The translations under genes were made by a program, and so were the position numbers. A DNA stretch of 64,000 nucleotides from Flavobacterium cheongpyeongense (lineage in GTDB: Bacteria > Bacteroidota > Bacteroidia > Flavobacteriales > Flavobacteriaceae). Each line of letters opens with the position of its first letter. The first letter of the stretch is position 1. The stretch is from NCBI RefSeq assembly GCF_003202435.1, contig NZ_QJHK01000001.1:62001-126000 (forward strand), written 5' to 3'. Shown here in pieces: positions 63,622 to 64,000 of the stretch. The notes beneath the pieces were generated by a model. That model was not told the DNA's origin and did no database searches. It saw only the letters and a list, made by a program, of their open reading frames with translations.

Positions 63622-64000
63622 TGATTTTATTCCTGTACAAACAACACCTTTTGATAAAAAGACAAAAATCAAAATTCATCTTTGGAAATTGATAAATAAA
63701 ACTATATTTAGAATTTTTCCAAATCAAATTAAAAAACCAAGAATTTTTTTATTACGTTTATTTGGTGCTAAATTAGCGGAAACAGTAAATATTAATAGAA
63801 AATCAAATATAGAATTACCTTGGAATTTAAAAATGGGACACCTTTCTAGTTTGGGAGAAAATTCTTGGATATATTGTTTAGATAAAATCGAAATTGGTCA
63901 AAAATGTTGCATAGGTAAAGACGTATACTTAATTACGGGTAGTCATTCAATTGAATCTGTAAATTTTAATATGACTACAAAGCCGATAATAATTAATGAT
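63611..64000 (+). CDS. WcaF-like acetyltransferase, truncated by the window edge
   Basis: The ATG at 63611 overlaps the previous stop, and the frame stays open to the window end (130 residues). It reads RIFLLRLFGAKLAETVNINR, NLKMGHLSSLGENSWIYCLD, IGKDVYLITGSHSIE, in the same layout as the upstream gene (FLLRIFGA, hexapeptides, T-G-S-H catalytic region). This is the third acetyltransferase in a row; the two WcaF-like genes are probably tandem relatives. Confidence 0.82.
   Translation, partial: MISDDFIPVQTTPFDKKTKIKIHLWKLINKTIFRIFPNQIKKPRIFLLRLFGAKLAETVNINRKSNIELPWNLKMGHLSSLGENSWIYCLDKIEIGQKCCIGKDVYLITGSHSIESVNFNMTTKPIIIND

Overview
The window is AT-rich chromosomal DNA from a member of the Bacteroidota, most likely a Flavobacterium or close relative. 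The evidence is a C-terminal type IX secretion (T9SS) sorting domain, SprB-type adhesin repeats, promoters of the TTTG-N18-TAnnTTTG kind, a SecA without the C-terminal zinc motif, and many intergenic short tandem repeats built on CAGT or ACT. I see no rRNA, tRNA or CRISPR array.

Region 1 (1-20.2 kb) is mostly housekeeping, largely on the minus strand: a membrane fatty-acid/sterol hydroxylase, a zinc-less sirtuin, a BNR-type beta-propeller lipoprotein, a SpoU-type RNA methyltransferase, two LVIVD-repeat lipoproteins, a metal-uptake set (TonB receptor, PepSY membrane protein, small Cys protein), secA, a DUF2795 protein, a PduO-type cobalamin adenosyltransferase, a LolD/MacB-type ATPase, a SAM methyltransferase, a four-helix-bundle (S23/Avd-like) protein lying between ACT/AGT repeats, and a Uup-type ABC-F ATPase. 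A frameshifted remnant of a YhcG/DUF1016 nuclease lies at about 20.4 kb.

Region 2 (20.7-47.2 kb) is the most interesting part: one long plus-strand run with a good promoter at the front and a 14-bp-stem terminator at the end. It encodes a secreted Fn3 protein, a T9SS-sorted adhesin with three tandem copies of a 0.9-kb module, and a 1807-residue modular protein. I read that protein as a polymorphic toxin: signal peptide, N-terminal beta modules, Fn3, a metzincin-like protease (HELGH plus Met-turn), a shared hydrophobic pre-toxin segment, and a PD-(D/E)XK-like nuclease tip. A probable immunity gene follows two bases later. Next comes an orphan second tip that shares the pre-toxin segment but ends in an ADP-ribosyltransferase-like domain, with its own overlapping immunity candidate. 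A decayed paralogue of a downstream gene marks the junction. The run ends with a TPR protein, a secreted protein of unknown function, a PKD lipoprotein, an 818-residue outer-membrane-barrel-like protein and a 1556-residue beta-rich envelope protein. My inference is that this is a self-contained surface toxin delivery and immunity locus coupled to T9SS, with the last two proteins as candidate delivery components. No part of this has been tested.

Region 3 (47.3-64 kb) has a secreted propeller protein and a small outer-membrane barrel, then a surface-polysaccharide locus on the plus strand: a TagD-like cytidylyltransferase, GDP-fucose synthase, GDP-mannose dehydratase, Wzx-like flippase, a nitroreductase-like protein, pyruvyl transferase, glycosyltransferases, an OafA-like acyltransferase, a Wzy-like polymerase, and three hexapeptide acetyltransferases, the last running off the window edge. 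A double heptamer repeat array separates the GDP-fucose synthase and GDP-mannose dehydratase genes.
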